This document shows, piece after piece, positions 5,276-5,612 of a DNA stretch of 5,612 nucleotides. Every line of letters starts with the position of its first letter. Position 1 is the stretch's first letter. The stretch lies in the NCBI GenBank assembly GCA_937944075.1, contig CALDZZ010000020.1, positions 1 through 5,612 of the forward strand. Reading direction: 5' to 3'. The position numbers and the translations under genes are program-made. A model generated the notes under the pieces. That model searched no databases, was not told the DNA's origin, and was given only the letters and a program-made list of their open reading frames with translations. The stretch comes from an uncultured Rhizobiaceae group bacterium. Its GTDB lineage: Bacteria; Pseudomonadota; Alphaproteobacteria; Rhizobiales; Rhizobiaceae.

Positions 5276-5612
5276 CTAGCGCCCTAAATGTGCTACCACG
5301 TTTTCAATTATCCGCATGCCGGCTTCTCCACCAAGTGACATGATACTTTCTGGGTGAAACTGAACAGCCGCAACGGGCTCATTCACATGTTCAATGCCCA
5401 TCACAACTCCATCCTCGGTAAGTGCGGTTACTGTAAACTCATTGGGCAGCGAAGCCGGATCAGCATGGATAGAGTGATACCGGCCTATGGTGATTTCATT
5501 CTCAAGGCCCGCAAAGACAATGCCAGGCTCATTCACATGAACACGTGAAGGCTTTCCGTGCATGGGAATATCCAGTTGCTTTAACGTGGCACCATACGAT
5601 TCAGCAATTGCC
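5276..5612 (-). CDS. trpE(G): Anthranilate synthase, glutaminase C-terminal end (runs off the right edge)
   Basis: The last 111 codons of a class I glutamine amidotransferase domain are present. In anthranilate synthase this domain hydrolyses glutamine to supply ammonia for converting chorismate to anthranilate, the first step of tryptophan synthesis. The fragment includes IPMHGKPSRVHV, then ENEITIGRYHSIHADP, and VQFHPESIMSLGGEAG with the His and Glu of the Cys-His-Glu triad; the catalytic Cys is outside. The ending ESIMSLGGEAGMRIIENVV resembles the rhizobial fused TrpE(G) polypeptide more than free-standing TrpG, so a fusion is likely, but the TrpE half is not visible and a separate trpG cannot be excluded. 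An internal ATG at 5563 is not the start, since the frame continues upstream with homologous residues (AIAESYGATLKQLDIP). Any tryptophan leader would lie outside the window. Confidence 0.9.
   Translation of the reverse strand, partial: AIAESYGATLKQLDIPMHGKPSRVHVNEPGIVFAGLENEITIGRYHSIHADPASLPNEFTVTALTEDGVVMGIEHVNEPVAAVQFHPESIMSLGGEAGMRIIENVVAHLGR

Noticed and set aside
5272..5282. GCGC-CTA-GCGC palindrome between choV and trpE(G) as a bidirectional terminator
   Set aside because: The stem is only four pairs with a 3-base loop, has no T run on either side, and includes the trpE(G) stop codon. Too weak to call.

Overview
The window looks like chromosomal DNA from an alphaproteobacterium, most likely of the Hyphomicrobiales (rhizobial) group. 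The C-terminal fragment at the right edge reads like the rhizobial fused anthranilate synthase TrpE(G). The central operon matches the choXWV choline importer described in Sinorhizobium. leuA is preceded by what looks like a leaderless Leu-rich leader peptide, an arrangement resembling the rhizobial trp attenuator. I judged families by eye from remembered sequences; no search was run.

Layout, left to right. (1) Positions 1-689, minus strand: the N-terminal 229 codons of leuA, 2-isopropylmalate synthase of the long type. (2) Positions 690-943: no large gene, but a regulatory leader for leuA. It holds a candidate leaderless promoter, a 24-codon peptide with six Leu codons (826-900), competing RNA pairings that fit a classical attenuator ending in T5, and then two tiny ORFs chained by ATGA overlaps into the leuA start. 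(3) Positions 944-1765, minus strand: an AT-rich gene for an unrecognised single-span membrane protein with six cysteines. (4) Positions 1925-2158, plus strand: a 77-residue helical hypothetical protein with no visible ribosome binding site. (5) Positions 2159-2339: the regulatory region of the choline operon, with a near-perfect 11+4+11 inverted repeat lying across the probable -10 and start of transcription. (6) Positions 2340-5265, plus strand: choX (periplasmic choline-binding protein), a strong intrinsic terminator, choW (permease) and choV (ATPase); choW and choV overlap by 8 bases. (7) Positions 5276-5612, minus strand: the C-terminal glutaminase end of trpE(G), convergent with choV and 10 bases away.

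How the genes work together. ChoX captures choline in the periplasm and delivers it to the ChoW permease, driven by ChoV ATP hydrolysis. Imported choline can serve as a glycine betaine precursor or as a carbon and nitrogen source; no betaine synthesis gene lies in the window. The terminator after choX probably keeps the binding protein in excess over the membrane components. leuA and trpE(G) are unrelated amino-acid biosynthesis genes flanking this block. The two unknown genes at 944-2158 sit between the housekeeping and transport segments and look like accessory DNA.

The most informative finds are the leuA attenuator and the choX operator-like palindrome. I see no mobile element, CRISPR array, tRNA or rRNA.
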